64,000 nt of DNA from positions 35,441 to 99,440 of the forward strand of contig CAYJLV010000011.1 of the NCBI GenBank assembly GCA_964371405.1, read 5' to 3'. Below, piece by piece: positions 7,735 to 15,533 of this stretch; position 1 is the first letter of the stretch; each line of letters begins with the position of its first letter. Origin of the DNA: JAMHWF01 sp964371405. GTDB taxonomy: Bacteria > Pseudomonadota > Gammaproteobacteria > Burkholderiales > Burkholderiaceae_C. The notes below the pieces were generated by a model. The model made no database searches. It saw nothing but the letters and a program-made list of their open reading frames with translations, and was not told the origin of the DNA. Position numbers and translations under genes: made by a program.

Positions 7735-8514
7735 ATGGAAACCGTCGAACTCGTCGGACTGCTGGTGCCGGCCACCTACCTGGCGATGCTCGGCGTCGAA
7801 GCGTCGTGGCCGGCGCGCACCTTCCCGCCGCGCCGCAGATGGCGCTGGATCGGTGTCGCCTTCCTGCTGCTGATCGGGACCGCCGGTACCGTCGTGCCGC
7901 TGCTGCTGCCGCTCGACTGGATGGCGGCGCGGCGCTGGATCGACGGCACTCGCCTCGGTGTCGCGGGCGGCGCTGCCGTCGGTTGGCTGGTGCTGTCGGG
8001 CCTGATGTACGCCTACCACCGCAGCGTGCATGCCGTGCCGCTGCTGTGGCGCCTCACGCACCAGCTGCATCACAGCCCGCAGCGCGTCGACATCTCGGGC
8101 TCGATGCTGTTCCACCCGATCGAGATGGTGCTGCAGGTGTTGCTGCAGCTGTTCGTCACCGTCGTCGTGCTCGGCCTCGACCCGCTCGCCGCCGCGCTGA
8201 CAGGCTACGTCGCCGCGTTTCACGGCATGTTCCAGCACTGGAACGTGCGCACGCCGCGGTGGCTCGGCTGGTTCATCCAGCGCCCCGAGGCGCATTGCGA
8301 GCACCACCGGCGCGGCGTGCACGCGAGCAACTACGGCGACCTGCCGCTGTGGGACCTGCTGCTGGGCACGTTCCGCAACCCGAAGGCGTTCGACGGCGAA
8401 TGCGGCTTCGACGCACCGGCCGACCGGCGTCTCGGCGCCATCCTCGCGCTGCGCGACGTCAATGCGCCGGTCTACGGTGCAGCCAGCCGCGGCATCGCCG
8501 CGCGCGGCGGCTGA
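7735..8514 (+). CDS. Sterol desaturase/fatty acid hydroxylase family membrane protein
   Basis: A 259-residue integral membrane di-iron oxygenase-type protein. The histidine clusters are HRSVH (95-99), HQLHH (109-113), HGMFQHW and HCEHH, spaced as in the ERG3/fatty-acid hydroxylase superfamily (PF04116). Four or so hydrophobic segments flank them. Members hydroxylate or desaturate sterols, fatty acids, carotenoids or ether lipids; the substrate here is unknown. The start follows a GGAGG site. It is the first gene after the twin operators, so it is the primary target of the divergent TetR repressor, and the MFS transporter follows 45 bases downstream. Confidence 0.88.
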   Translation: METVELVGLLVPATYLAMLGVEASWPARTFPPRRRWRWIGVAFLLLIGTAGTVVPLLLPLDWMAARRWIDGTRLGVAGGAAVGWLVLSGLMYAYHRSVHAVPLLWRLTHQLHHSPQRVDISGSMLFHPIEMVLQVLLQLFVTVVVLGLDPLAAALTGYVAAFHGMFQHWNVRTPRWLGWFIQRPEAHCEHHRRGVHASNYGDLPLWDLLLGTFRNPKAFDGECGFDAPADRRLGAILALRDVNAPVYGAASRGIAARGG

Positions 8515-8559
8515 GCCCGGAGCCGGCAAGGCCGCGGGCGATCCGCTAGAGTGGCGCGG

Positions 8560-9798
8560 ATGTCTCCGCAGTCCGCTCCCGCCGCGCCTTCTCCCAGCTT
8601 GTCGATGACGCAGGTGCTGCTGTGCGGCGCCGCGATCGTCACGCTGTCGATGGGCATCCGCCACGGCTTCGGCCTGTGGCTGCAGCCGATCACGATGGAG
8701 CGCGGCTGGACGCGCGAGACCTTCGCCTTCGCGCTGGCGGTGCAGAACCTGGTGTGGGGCTTCACCGCCCCGTTCGCCGGCATGCTGGCGGATCGATTCG
8801 GCGCGTTCCGCGTGCTGGTGGCCGGCGGCGTGCTCTATGCCGCGGGCCTCGTGACGATGGCGCTGGCGACCTCGGGCCTGGCCTTCACCGGCAGCGCCGG
8901 CGTACTGCTCGGCATGGCGCAGGCCGGCACGACCTACGCCGTGATCTACGGTGTGATCGGCCGCAACGTGGCGCCCGAGAAGCGCTCGTGGGCGATGGGC
9001 GTCGCGGCCGCCGCGGGCTCGTTCGGCCAGTTCCTGATGGTGCCGGTCGAGAACTGGCTGATGGCGGCCTTCGGCTGGCAGGAGGCCCTCTTCATCCTCG
9101 GCTGCGTCGCACTCGCGATCGCGCCGCTCGCCTACGGCCTGAAGGAGCCCGCCGGCGCTCGTGCCGCACACGGGCCGGCGCAGAGCATCGGCGAGGCGCT
9201 GCGCGAGGCGTTCGCGTACCCGAGCTTCCGGCTGCTGACGGCAGGCTACTTCGTCTGCGGCTTCCAGGTCGTTTTCATCGGCGTGCACATGCCGAGCTAC
9301 CTCAAGGACAAGGGCCTGTCGCCCGAAGTCGCGACCTATTCGCTGGCGCTGATCGGCCTGTTCAACGTGTTCGGCACCTACCTCGCCGGCTCGCTCGGCC
9401 AGCGGCTGGCCAAGCGCCACATCCTGGCGTCGATCTACCTGCTGCGCTCGGTGGCGATCGTCGCCTTCCTGTTGGCGCCCCTGACGCCCGCGAGCGTCTT
9501 TGTCTTCTCGGCCGTGATGGGTCTGCTGTGGCTGTCGACGGTGCCGCCGACCAACGCCATCGTGGCGCAGGTCTTCGGCGTGCGCTACCTCTCGATGCTC
9601 GGCGGCTTCGTCTTCCTCAGCCATCAGATCGGCTCGTTCCTCGGCGTGTGGCTCGGCGGCAAGCTCTACGACACGACGGGCAGCTACGACATCGTCTGGT
9701 GGATCGCCGTCGCGCTCGGCATCTTCGCGGCACTCGTCAACCTGCCGGTGCGCGAGACGGCGATCGCGCGGCCGGCACCGGCTGCCGCCGCGATCTGA
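8560..9798 (+). CDS. MFS transporter
   Basis: A 412-residue, 12-helix major facilitator. Typical elements are the loop 2-3 motif GMLADRFGAFRVLV and a second-half counterpart (LAGSLGQRLAKRHILAS), with long hydrophobic helices throughout. It resembles the monocarboxylate/oxalate-formate antiporter branch (FGLWLQPITMERGWTRETFAFALAVQNLVWGFTAP), but substrate cannot be inferred. I use the ATG at 8560 rather than a GTG at 8551. It is close downstream of the desaturase gene and probably shares its TetR-controlled transcript, suggesting uptake or export of the same compound class. Confidence 0.88.
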   Translation: MSPQSAPAAPSPSLSMTQVLLCGAAIVTLSMGIRHGFGLWLQPITMERGWTRETFAFALAVQNLVWGFTAPFAGMLADRFGAFRVLVAGGVLYAAGLVTMALATSGLAFTGSAGVLLGMAQAGTTYAVIYGVIGRNVAPEKRSWAMGVAAAAGSFGQFLMVPVENWLMAAFGWQEALFILGCVALAIAPLAYGLKEPAGARAAHGPAQSIGEALREAFAYPSFRLLTAGYFVCGFQVVFIGVHMPSYLKDKGLSPEVATYSLALIGLFNVFGTYLAGSLGQRLAKRHILASIYLLRSVAIVAFLLAPLTPASVFVFSAVMGLLWLSTVPPTNAIVAQVFGVRYLSMLGGFVFLSHQIGSFLGVWLGGKLYDTTGSYDIVWWIAVALGIFAALVNLPVRETAIARPAPAAAAI

Positions 9799-9808
9799 GG
9801 TGCGCGCG

Positions 9809-9937
9809 ATGCAGCCGACAACGAAACGCTGGTTCGCCTGGGTCGCCGCCTTCGCCGCGCTGGCGGCCGTGTTCGTGCTCTACCTGCGGCCCGATCTCGC
9901 GGTGACGCTGGGCAACCAGATCTGGGCCTGCTTCTGA
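9809..9937 (+). CDS. 42-residue single-span membrane protein
   Basis: A small gene starting 8 bases after the MFS stop. It encodes MQPTTKRWFAWVAAFAALAA followed by VFVLYLRPDLAVTLGNQIWACF. There is one transmembrane helix (about residues 8-25) after a positively charged start, then a short tail with an LRPD..V.L..Q.WACF pattern. I recall the same tail in short hypothetical proteins of other Burkholderiales, from memory and not checked here. The frame is exactly bounded by the MFS stop and the methyltransferase start 5 bases on, which supports a real gene in this tight cluster. Function is unknown. Confidence 0.7.
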   Translation: MQPTTKRWFAWVAAFAALAAVFVLYLRPDLAVTLGNQIWACF

Positions 9938-9942
9938 CGCCA

Positions 9943-10497
9943 ATGACGACGACGCATGCCGGGCTCGCGCCGTCACCTTGGGTGCAACGCTGGTCGGCTC
10001 TCGTGCCCGCGGGCGCGGCGGTGCTCGATGTCGCCTGCGGCAGCGGACGCCACACGCGCTGGTTCGCGGCGCGCGGCGCGCGAGTCACCGCGCTCGACCG
10101 CGACGCTGCAGCGCTCGATGCGCTGCGCGACGTCGCCGCCGAGATCGTTGCAGCCGACATCGAGGCCGGGCCCTGGCCGCTGGCCGGGCGGCGCTTCGAC
10201 GCCGTCGTCGTCACCAACTACCTGTGGCGCGCGCTGCTGCCGACGCTCGTCGCGAGCGTCGACGCGGGCGGTGTGCTGATCTACGAAACCTTCGCGCGCG
10301 GCAACGAAGCCTTCGGCAAGCCGTCGAACCCCGACTTCCTGCTCGCGCCGGGCGAGCTGCTCGACGCGGTGCGCGGAGCACTGCGCGTCGTCGCCTACGA
10401 GGACGGTCTGCTCGACGCGCCGCCGCGCTGCGTACAGCGCATCGCGGCGCTGCGCGAGGCCCCCGGCGCGCCGCCGCGCCGCGCGGCACTGGCCTGA
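9943..10497 (+). CDS. Class I SAM-dependent methyltransferase
   Basis: A 184-residue Rossmann-fold methyltransferase. Motif I is VLDVACGSGRH (about 27-37), the acidic residue after beta-2 is in ALDRD, motif II is ADIEAGPWPLAGRRFDAVVVTNYL, and ETFARGNEAFGKPSNPDFLL lies in the C-terminal half. This last block is typical of small tellurite-resistance-like (TehB-like) methyltransferases annotated in Burkholderiales. The substrate is unknown. It starts 5 bases after the 42-residue gene, so it probably belongs to the upstream transcript; dapA follows after 53 bases. Confidence 0.82.
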   Translation: MTTTHAGLAPSPWVQRWSALVPAGAAVLDVACGSGRHTRWFAARGARVTALDRDAAALDALRDVAAEIVAADIEAGPWPLAGRRFDAVVVTNYLWRALLPTLVASVDAGGVLIYETFARGNEAFGKPSNPDFLLAPGELLDAVRGALRVVAYEDGLLDAPPRCVQRIAALREAPGAPPRRAALA

Positions 10498-10550
10498 ACG
10501 AGCCGCGGTCACTCGCGCAGGTAAAATCGCGCGATCGCAAGGAAAGCCCC

Positions 10551-11432
10551 ATGAAGCCCATCACCGGCAGCATCGTCGCCCTCGTCACGCCGATGCGCGA
10601 TGACGGCAGCGTCGACCACGACGCGCTGCGCCATCTGATCGACTGGCACATTGCCGAAGGCACCGACGGCGTCGGCGTCGTCGGCACGACCGGCGAATCG
10701 CCGACGCTGACGGTCGACGAGCACTGGGAGGTGATCCGCGTCGCCGTCGAGCATGCGCGCGGCCGCGTGCCGATCATGGCCGGCACCGGCGCCAACTCCA
10801 CTGCCGAGGCGATCGAGCATTCGCGCTACGCGAAGCAGGTCGGCGCCGACTGCACGCTCTCCGTCGTGCCCTACTACAACAAACCGTCGCAGGAAGGCAT
10901 CTACCGGCACTTCAAGGCGATCGCCGAGGCCGTCGACATTCCGATGGTGCTCTACAACGTGCCCGGCCGCACCGTGGCCGACATGTCGGCCGAGACGGCA
11001 CTGCGCTGCGCGCAACTGCCCGGCGTCGTCGGCATCAAGGAAGCCTCGGGCGACATCGGTCGCGCCTGCGAGCTGATCAAGCGCGCGCCCCAGGGCTTCG
11101 CGATCTACTCGGGCGACGACCCGACCGCCGTGGCGTTGATCCTGCTCGGCGGCCACGGCAACATCAGCGTGACGGCCAACGTCGCGCCGCGCGCGATGCA
11201 CCAGCTGTGCGTCGCCGCGCTCGAAGGGCGCGTGCGCGAGGCGACGCAGCTACACCTGAAGCTGCTCGGCCTGCACCGCAACCTGTTCGTCGAGCCGAGC
11301 CCCTGCGCCACCAAGTGGGCGCTGGCGCGGCTGGGCCGGTGCCGCGAGGCCCTGCGCCTGCCGATCACGCCGCTCAGCCCGGCGGGTCAGGCGATCGTCG
11401 AGCAGTCGATGCGCGAAGCCGGCCTGCTGTGA
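10551..11432 (+). CDS. dapA: 4-hydroxy-tetrahydrodipicolinate synthase
   Basis: A 293-residue DHDPS that condenses pyruvate with aspartate semialdehyde in lysine/diaminopimelate biosynthesis. All catalytic elements are present: GTTGE (Thr46/Thr47), YNVPGRT (Tyr135, Arg140) and the Schiff-base lysine in VGIKEASGD (Lys163). The start follows AAGGAAAG. A TAAAAT hexamer (10522-10527) just upstream may be a -10 box. It lies directly upstream of bamC, a pairing (dapA-nlpB) conserved across proteobacteria. Confidence 0.97.
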   Translation: MKPITGSIVALVTPMRDDGSVDHDALRHLIDWHIAEGTDGVGVVGTTGESPTLTVDEHWEVIRVAVEHARGRVPIMAGTGANSTAEAIEHSRYAKQVGADCTLSVVPYYNKPSQEGIYRHFKAIAEAVDIPMVLYNVPGRTVADMSAETALRCAQLPGVVGIKEASGDIGRACELIKRAPQGFAIYSGDDPTAVALILLGGHGNISVTANVAPRAMHQLCVAALEGRVREATQLHLKLLGLHRNLFVEPSPCATKWALARLGRCREALRLPITPLSPAGQAIVEQSMREAGLL

Positions 11433-11491
11433 ACCCGCGTCGCGCGACCGCGCGCCCGCCCGTCGGAATTCCTCGACATCCTCCCCCGGAG

Positions 11492-12652
11492 ATGCGCAAC
11501 GTGATTCGATCCCGCCTTTCCCTCGCCGCCGGCCTCGTCGCGCTGGGTGCAGCCGCCGGCTGTTCGTCGCTCAACGAAATGACGGAAGGCGACAAGATCG
11601 ACTACCGCACCAACGCGAAGACGACGTCGACGCTCGCCGTGCCGCCCGACCTGACTCAGCTCAGCCGCGATGCGCGCTATCAGTCGGCATCGGGCGCCAG
11701 CGTCAGCGCGACCGCCTACCAGGCCGCCGCGGCGACGCCCGCGACCACCGCGGCGTCGACCATCGCACCCGGCGCGACCGACGACATGCGCATCGTGCGC
11801 GCCGGCAGCCAGCGCTGGCTGGCGACGAAGCTGACCCCCGAGCAGTTGTGGCCGCAGCTGCGCATGTTCTGGCAGGAGAACGGCTTCAAGCTCGTCGTCG
11901 ACGAGCCCGCGTCGGGCCTGATGGAAACGGAGTGGGCCGAGAACCGCGCCAAGCTGCCGCAGGACTTCATCCGCAACACGATCGGCAAGGTGCTCGATTC
12001 GGTCTATTCGACCGGCGAGCGCGACAAGTTCCGCACGCGCGTCGAGCGCGCCGCCGAGGGCAGCGAGATCTACATCAGCCACCGCGGCATGGAAGAAGTG
12101 ATGATCGGCGCGCTCAAGGACCAGACCAAGTGGCAGCCGCGACCGCCCGATCCGCAGCTCGAGGCGACGTTCCTCGCGCGCGTGATGACCAAGCTGTCGG
12201 CGAAGGACGAAGCGCAGCAGGCCGGCGCCCGCCCCGCCGCCGGTGCGTCGGGTGCGCCACCCGTGGTCGCCGAAACGCCGGCGCGCGCGCGCGCGCTGGC
12301 CGGCACCGCTGCCGCGTCGCTGCAGCTCGACGAAGGCTTCGAGCGCGCGTGGCGCCGCATCGGTCTCGCGCTCGACCGCGGCGGCTTCACCGTCGAAGAC
12401 CGCGACCGCAGCAACGGCCTGTACTACGTGCGCTACATCGACCCGGCCAAGGGCCCGCAGGAGCAGCCCGGCTTCTTCAGCAAGCTGTTCGGCGGCAGCA
12501 AGGCCGCACAACCGCCGGTGCGCTATCGCATCGCCGTCAAGGCGGGCAGCGCCGACAGCACGACGGTCTCGGTGCTCGACCCTCAGGGTGCACCCGAGAA
12601 CGGAGAGGTCGGCAAGCGCATCGTCGCGCTGCTGGTCGACGAGCTGCGCTGA
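11492..12652 (+). CDS. bamC: Outer membrane protein assembly factor BamC
   Basis: A 386-residue lipoprotein (lipobox ending at Cys24, ALGAAAGC). Right after the lipidation site comes the BamC unstructured N-terminal segment with the conserved KIDYRTNAKTTSTLAVPPDLTQL, which contacts BamD. Two helix-grip domains follow: the first with RWLATKLTPEQLWPQLRMFWQENGF, the second with LDEGFERAWRRIGLALDRGGFTVEDRDRSNGLYYVRY. They are separated by an Ala-rich linker. It is part of the BAM machinery that inserts beta-barrel proteins. The position after dapA is the classical nlpB arrangement. Confidence 0.94.
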   Translation: MRNVIRSRLSLAAGLVALGAAAGCSSLNEMTEGDKIDYRTNAKTTSTLAVPPDLTQLSRDARYQSASGASVSATAYQAAAATPATTAASTIAPGATDDMRIVRAGSQRWLATKLTPEQLWPQLRMFWQENGFKLVVDEPASGLMETEWAENRAKLPQDFIRNTIGKVLDSVYSTGERDKFRTRVERAAEGSEIYISHRGMEEVMIGALKDQTKWQPRPPDPQLEATFLARVMTKLSAKDEAQQAGARPAAGASGAPPVVAETPARARALAGTAAASLQLDEGFERAWRRIGLALDRGGFTVEDRDRSNGLYYVRYIDPAKGPQEQPGFFSKLFGGSKAAQPPVRYRIAVKAGSADSTTVSVLDPQGAPENGEVGKRIVALLVDELR

Positions 12653-12680
12653 AGCGCGCGCGTCCGGCAGCGCCGCGCCG

Positions 12681-13457
12681 ATGCTCCGTTTCTGCAGCCT
12701 GGGCAGCGGCAGCACCGGCAACGCTGCGCTGATCGAGGCGGGCTCGGGCGCCACGACGACGCGCGTGCTCATCGACTGCGGCTTCTCGGCGCGCGAGCTG
12801 CGGGCGCGGCTGCAGCGCGCCGGCACGAGCCTCGATGCGATCGATGCCGTGTTCGTGACGCACGAGCACGGCGACCACGTCGGCTGCGCCGCGACACTGG
12901 CGCGCCGTCACGGCGTCGCCGTGTGGATGAGCCGCGGCACGCACGCCGCGATCGGCGCGCCGGACCTGCCGGGCCTGCACTTCGCGCATGACGGCGAGGC
13001 GATCAGCGTCGGCGACCTGCTGCTGCAGCCCTACACCGTGCCGCACGACGCGCGCGAGCCATTGCAGCTCACCTGCAGCGACGGCGCCGCGCGGCTGGGC
13101 ATCCTGACCGACGCCGGCGCACCGACGTCGCACCTGCTGCGCCAGCTCGCCGGCTGCGCTGCACTGCTGCTCGAGTGCAACCACGACCGCGACATGCTCG
13201 CGGCGTCGGCCTACCCGGCCGCGCTGAAGGCGCGCATCGCCGGGCGCCACGGCCACCTGGCCAACGACACGGCGGCGGAGATCCTCGCCGCCTGCATGCA
13301 CGGGGCGCTGCGCCACGTGGTCGCCGCGCACCTCAGCGAGAGCAACAACACACCGGCGCTGGCGGCGGCCGCGCTCGCCGCAGCGGCGGGCACGACGGCC
13401 GACGAGATCTGCGTCGCCGACCCGCTGCTGGGTTTCGGCTGGCGCGACGCCGGCTGA
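12681..13457 (+). CDS. MBL-fold metallohydrolase (YycJ/WalJ-like)
   Basis: A 258-residue metallo-beta-lactamase-fold protein. It opens with LRFCSLGSGSTGNAALIE, characteristic of the YycJ/WalJ group, and the metal-binding motif is THEHGDHVG. Later metal ligands lie in ILTDAG and ECNHD, and HLSESNNT near the end is also typical of the group. WalJ-like proteins are proposed nucleases or phosphodiesterases involved in DNA repair and cell-wall control; the activity is not established for proteobacterial members. It starts 28 bases after bamC and is probably the last gene of that transcript, ended by the hairpin near 13480. Confidence 0.88.
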   Translation: MLRFCSLGSGSTGNAALIEAGSGATTTRVLIDCGFSARELRARLQRAGTSLDAIDAVFVTHEHGDHVGCAATLARRHGVAVWMSRGTHAAIGAPDLPGLHFAHDGEAISVGDLLLQPYTVPHDAREPLQLTCSDGAARLGILTDAGAPTSHLLRQLAGCAALLLECNHDRDMLAASAYPAALKARIAGRHGHLANDTAAEILAACMHGALRHVVAAHLSESNNTPALAAAALAAAAGTTADEICVADPLLGFGWRDAG

Positions 13458-13465
13458 CGCCGGAA

Positions 13466-13491
13466 AGCGAAGAAGCCGCCCGAAGGCGGCT
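13466..13491 (-). terminator. Hairpin terminator for the Ala/Pro-rich lipoprotein gene
   Basis: A 7-bp stem AGCCGCC/GGCGGCT with a CGAA/TTCG tetraloop (13474-13491). Read leftward, a TTCTTCGCTTT tract follows, making it a rho-independent terminator for the lipoprotein gene. It can also serve the convergent MBL gene. Confidence 0.75.
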
Positions 13492-13513
13492 CCTTGCGAT
13501 CGGTCGATCCGAA

Positions 13514-13783
13514 TTACTTCTTCATCGCATCGGTCGCGGCCGATGCGGCGGCGCCGACGGCAGCGGCAGCATCGGTGGCGGCATTGCCCACGGCAGAGGC
13601 GGCATCGGCGGCAGCCGTTGCAGCGCCGGCGGCGACGGAAGCGGCGGCTTCAACGGCCGGAGCAGCGGCCGGGGCCGGGGCAGCGGCCGGAGCCGGCGCC
13701 GGGGCCGGAGCTTCTTCCTTCTTGCCGCAGGCGGCCAGAGCGACGGAAGCAAACAGGGTAGCGATCACGAGCGACGTCTTCAT
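13514..13783 (-). CDS. Ala/Pro-rich small lipoprotein
   Basis: An 89-residue lipoprotein with signal MKTSLVIATLFASVALAAC (lipidated Cys19) followed by GKKEE. A (PA)n stretch follows (about 25-43) and then an alanine-dominated segment with AADAASAVGNAATDA-type repeats ending in KK. This resembles small entericidin/Lpp-like envelope proteins, in which an Ala-rich helix forms an amphipathic rod, but no specific function is known. A strong AGAGGAAAAAG site precedes the ATG, and a dedicated promoter and terminator suggest a separately and probably highly expressed gene. Confidence 0.75.
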   Translation of the reverse strand: MKTSLVIATLFASVALAACGKKEEAPAPAPAPAAAPAPAAAPAVEAAASVAAGAATAAADAASAVGNAATDAAAAVGAAASAATDAMKK

Positions 13784-13856
13784 CTTTTTCCTCTAGAGGT
13801 GTGGAAACGGTTGGCGGCAGGATGGATGTCTTGAATGCTCCAGTGCCTAGCCTGCC

Positions 13857-13884
13857 ATTATATGGGTCAAGTTAGGGTTTGACC
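13857..13884 (-). promoter_or_regulatory. Promoter region of the small lipoprotein with flanking inverted repeat
   Basis: Read leftward, a consensus TATAAT (13862-13857) lies about 75 bases before the lipoprotein ATG. Immediately upstream is an inverted repeat GGTCAA-N8-TTGACC (13865-13884) that covers the -35 region and touches the stop codon of the neighbouring gene. No good -35 hexamer is present at the right spacing, so an activator bound at the repeat is possible. Confidence 0.5.
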
Positions 13885-14408
13885 TAGAGGCCCAACGTCG
13901 TCGCCGAAAAGGCGTCGGACGAGCGCTGCCAGAGGTCGTCGACCAGCTCGCGGCAGCGGATCGCGTCGGCCGGATCGTGCGAAACGCTGCCGCGCTGGTG
14001 CACCGGGTCGAAAATGCGCACCGTGACGAGCCCAGGCGCGAGCAGCAGCGTCGGCACCTGACCCGGCTCGGCGACCTCGAGCTGGCGGCATTCGACGATG
14101 TGCGACCACTGGCGGCGCCAGTCGATCCAGCGGGCATGGCGGCGCACGATTTCGTCGAACCCGTGCGCGAGCAGCGTCAGCTTGCGGTGCGAGTAAGCCC
14201 ACTGCGACAGGCTGTCGATGACGGCGCGCTCCGACAGCGGCCAGTCGGAATAATCGGCATCGCACAGCCACAGCTCGCGGCAGCCGATGCGCGCGGCCTC
14301 GGCGAAGGCGTCGCGCAGCGCCTGCTGGCACTCGCCGCGCGTCGTCAGGATGCGATGCGGCGCGCCGCTCGCGGGTGCGGCCGCGCCGTCGTCGGTCGTG
14401 TCGTTCAT
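13884..14408 (-). CDS. Conserved hypothetical protein (DUF7931-like)
   Basis: A 174-residue soluble protein. Its recognisable block is ELWLCDADYSDWPLSERAVI followed by an Arg/His-rich stretch (HARWIDWRRQWSHIVECRQL) and PTLLLAPGLVTVRIFDPVHQRGS. It ends with a helix and FSATTLGL. I know this pattern from conserved Burkholderiales hypothetical proteins and believe it corresponds to DUF7931, which is thought to have a phospholipase-D-like half fold; this is from memory. No catalytic HKD motif is visible. It is divergently oriented to the FKBP gene, 131 bases apart. Confidence 0.65.
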   Translation of the reverse strand: MNDTTDDGAAAPASGAPHRILTTRGECQQALRDAFAEAARIGCRELWLCDADYSDWPLSERAVIDSLSQWAYSHRKLTLLAHGFDEIVRRHARWIDWRRQWSHIVECRQLEVAEPGQVPTLLLAPGLVTVRIFDPVHQRGSVSHDPADAIRCRELVDDLWQRSSDAFSATTLGL

Positions 14409-14539
14409 GCCCTGGCCTCCTCATGCTGCGTGCAACCATCCGGCCCGCGCCGATCCGTCGAGCCATTCGCGCGCCACGCCGCCGGGCAGCGGCGTGGTAC
14501 GAGGTCGGCTCCACCACGCCATTGTGCGATCATCCTTCG

Positions 14540-15061
14540 ATGCTGATCACCGCACCCTGCGTCGTCGCGCTGACGTGGCGCCTCGAAGACGCGCAGAACC
14601 AACTCATCGACGAACTCGCCGAGCCGGTCGAGTTCTTCTACGGCGGCGACGACCTGCTCGCCGGCGTCGAGGATGCGCTTGCCGAACAGCAGGCCGGATT
14701 CTCGACCCGGGTGCAGATCGAGCCCGAAGAAGCGTTCGGCGCCTACGACCCCGAGCTGGTGTGCTACGAATCGCGCGCGCTGTTCCCCGAAGCGATCGAG
14801 CCCGGCATGCAGTTCGAGGGTCTGCCCGAAGGCAGCGCCACCGAAGGCATGCCGGCCGAAGCGATCTACACCGTCACCGAGGTCTACCCCGAGCACGTCG
14901 TGCTCGACTCCAACCATCCGCTGGCCGGCATGGCGCTGCGCATCGCACTGCAGGTGCGCGGCGTGCGCGAGGCGACGCCCGAGGAGATCGAGCGGCGCTC
15001 GGTCGGCCACTCGGCGATGGCCGTGATCAGCGACCCGTCCCAGGGCAAGACGCTGCACTGA
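14540..15061 (+). CDS. SlyD-like FKBP-type peptidyl-prolyl isomerase
   Basis: A 173-residue cytoplasmic PPIase/chaperone. The split FKBP domain (VVALTWRLEDAQNQLIDEL..PVEFFYGGDDLLAGVEDAL) is interrupted by the IF chaperone insert (about residues 70-125, including IEPEEAFGAYDPELV, the 'G-xY' signature of SlyD). It resumes with LDSNHPLAGMALRIALQVRGVREAT. It lacks the His-rich metal-binding tail of E. coli SlyD. The gene converges on dut, and both stop codons lie in one perfect palindrome (15055-15078). Confidence 0.9.
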   Translation: MLITAPCVVALTWRLEDAQNQLIDELAEPVEFFYGGDDLLAGVEDALAEQQAGFSTRVQIEPEEAFGAYDPELVCYESRALFPEAIEPGMQFEGLPEGSATEGMPAEAIYTVTEVYPEHVVLDSNHPLAGMALRIALQVRGVREATPEEIERRSVGHSAMAVISDPSQGKTLH

Positions 15062-15078
15062 CCCGCGCGGGTCAGTGC
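15055..15078. terminator. Perfect 24-bp palindrome shared by two convergent stop codons
   Basis: The half-site GCACTGACCCGC is followed directly by its reverse complement. It contains the TGA of the FKBP gene (15059-15061) and, on the other strand, the TGA of dut (15074-15072). As RNA it gives the same GC-rich hairpin from either side, so a bidirectional terminator or mRNA 3'-end stabiliser is likely. There is no U-tract. Confidence 0.55.
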
Positions 15079-15533
15079 TTGCCGGTCGAGCCGAATCCGC
15101 CCTCGCCCCGGTCCGACGCGCCGAATGCGTCGACGCGGCGGAACGCCGCCTGCACCACCGGCACGACGACGAGTTGCGCGATGCGCTCGAACGGCTGCAC
15201 GGTGAACGCCTCGGGGCCGCGGTTCCAGCAGCTCACCATCAGCGGGCCCTGGTAGTCGCTGTCGATCAGGCCGACCAGGTTGCCGAGCACGATGCCGTGC
15301 TTGTGTCCGAGCCCCGAGCGCGGCAGGATCATCGCCGCCAGACCCGGGTCGCCGATGTGGATCGAGAGGCCCGTCGGGATCAGCTTCGTCTGGCCGGGCT
15401 CGAGCAGCAGCGGCGCGTCGAGACAGGCGCGCAGGTCGAGGCCGGCACTGCCGGGCGTTGCATAGGTCGGACGCAGTTCGTCGAAACGCTCGGCCAGGCG
15501 CGCATCAAGCACTTTCACGTCGATCGTCGTCAT
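15072..15533 (-). CDS. dut: Deoxyuridine 5'-triphosphate nucleotidohydrolase
   Basis: A 153-residue trimeric dUTPase that converts dUTP to dUMP and PPi, keeping uracil out of DNA and feeding dTMP synthesis. The five motifs are in order: AGLDLRA, PRSGLGHKHG, GLIDSDYQGPL, FERIAQLV and the C-terminal P-loop-like GEGGFGSTGKH. Its start overlaps the coaBC stop (ATGA), the common dfp-dut arrangement. Confidence 0.97.
   Translation of the reverse strand: MTTIDVKVLDARLAERFDELRPTYATPGSAGLDLRACLDAPLLLEPGQTKLIPTGLSIHIGDPGLAAMILPRSGLGHKHGIVLGNLVGLIDSDYQGPLMVSCWNRGPEAFTVQPFERIAQLVVVPVVQAAFRRVDAFGASDRGEGGFGSTGKH

Noticed and set aside
6826..9624. A 932-residue leftward open frame covering the desaturase and MFS genes
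   Set aside because: Its upper two-thirds is antisense to genes with clear families and has His/Arg/Gln-rich shadow composition; only the TetR part (6826-7653) is real.
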